From Aestuariivita sp. (GTDB lineage: Bacteria; Pseudomonadota; Alphaproteobacteria; Rhodobacterales; Rhodobacteraceae), in NCBI RefSeq assembly GCF_021404545.1, contig NZ_JAAWWD010000038.1, forward strand, positions 1 through 64,000: a stretch of DNA of 64,000 nucleotides, given 5' to 3'. Positions 63,460 through 64,000 of this stretch are shown here, piece after piece. Under the pieces are notes generated by a model. That model had not been told where the DNA came from. It saw nothing but the letters and a program-made list of their open reading frames with translations, and searched no databases. How positions within the stretch are numbered: the stretch's first letter is position 1; each line of letters opens with the position of its first letter. The translations under genes were made by a program, and so were the position numbers.

Positions 63460-64000
63460 ATGTTCCAGAAAATCCTGATTGCCAATCGCGGAGAGATCGC
63501 CCTGCGCGTGGTGCGCGCCGCGCGTGAGATGGGGATCGCCACGGTCGCCGTACATTCCACCGCCGATGCCGACGCGATGCATGTACGTATGGCCGATGAA
63601 AGCGTTTGCATCGGCCCCCCACCCAGCCCCCACAGTTACCTCTCGGTGCCCGCAATCATGTCGGCCTGCGAGATCACCGGCGCCGAAGCGATCCACCCCG
63701 GCTATGGTTTTCTCAGTGAAAACGCGCAGTTCGTCCAGATTGTCGAGGATCACGGGCTGACCTTTATCGGGCCCACCGCTGAACATATCCGCATCATGGG
63801 CGACAAGATCACCGCCAAGGACACGATGAAGGCGCTGGGTGTGCCATGCGTGCCCGGCTCCGAGGGCGGCGTGGCCACGCTGGACGAGGCCAAGCGGCTG
63901 GGCGCCGAGATGGGATACCCGGTCATCATCAAGGCCACCGCAGGCGGCGGCGGGCGCGGCATGAAAGTGGCCAGTTCCGCGGCCGAGATGGAAAAGGCAT
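63460..64000 (+). CDS. accC: Acetyl-CoA carboxylase biotin carboxylase subunit, partial (cut by window end)
   Basis: The first 180 residues are visible and the gene continues past the right edge. The N-terminus [20 protein letters not shown], the [13 protein letters not shown] segment and the glycine-rich ATP loop [15 protein letters not shown] identify biotin carboxylase. It partners with AccB immediately upstream. Confidence 0.96.
   Translation, partial: MFQKILIANRGEIALRVVRAAREMGIATVAVHSTADADAMHVRMADESVCIGPPPSPHSYLSVPAIMSACEITGAEAIHPGYGFLSENAQFVQIVEDHGLTFIGPTAEHIRIMGDKITAKDTMKALGVPCVPGSEGGVATLDEAKRLGAEMGYPVIIKATAGGGGRGMKVASSAAEMEKA

Overview
The window reads as a chromosome segment of an alphaproteobacterium of the Rhodobacteraceae (Roseobacter-type). 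The evidence is GC-rich, strongly biased codon use, tight ATGA/GTGA gene overlaps, and gene families typical of that group: a GapR (DUF2312) nucleoid protein, a TIGR01244 sulfur transferase, an ScfR-type short-chain-fatty-acyl regulator, a metR/metF divergent pair and accB-accC. No species can be named from the sequence alone. Most of the window is ordinary chromosomal housekeeping and transport DNA. Accessory character is confined to the first 2 kb and to a few small islands.

Layout. 1-2.1 kb: a decayed serine-recombinase element abuts the 3' end of a tRNA-Leu(UAA) gene, which is itself split by a 233-nt group I intron. 2.5-11 kb: TPR protein, rhomboid protease, inositol monophosphatase, metR<>metF, a thioesterase, a DUF2235 hydrolase overlapping an orphan form-II CoxL-like molybdenum hydroxylase subunit. 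11-24.4 kb: valS, a DUF1992 gene without a normal start, enoyl-CoA hydratase, SMP-30-like protein, two aminotransferases, an MsbA-type ABC exporter, a glycosyltransferase, ygfZ and yebC. 24.4-26.3 kb: a three-gene operon of a papain-like (C1) protease, a protein sharing the protease's C-terminal domain, and a chagasin-type (I42) cysteine-protease inhibitor. This is the best candidate for an undescribed system here. 26.6-36.2 kb: two SLC13/TrkA-C permeases, a YqhA protein, an FAD dehydrogenase with a bile-acid-type symporter, a glutamine amidotransferase, a glyoxalase-fold protein, ymdB and gapR.

36.3-42.5 kb is a cobalamin uptake and salvage operon. A cobalamin riboswitch and a hairpin that can mask the ribosome binding site precede btuB, followed by periplasmic btuF, btuC, btuD, cbiZ and a second BtuF-like protein with no signal peptide. 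42.6-44.9 kb carries small proteins and a split version of the BLH sulfide-detoxification pair (metallo-beta-lactamase hydrolase plus DUF442/TIGR01244). 44.9-45.5 kb is non-coding and contains a heptamer tandem repeat.

45.5-62.8 kb looks like one short-chain acid sensing, uptake and activation region. It holds an SSF-histidine kinase, a REC-only response regulator and an ScfR-type regulator. A divergent five-gene Liv-type ABC transporter follows, then an adenylate cyclase, and a convergent thiolase - acyl-CoA ligase - 3-hydroxybutyrate dehydrogenase operon with a PAS-LuxR regulator beyond it. Two ATTTACAAAA repeats lie between scfR and the transporter. The window ends in accB and the first part of accC.
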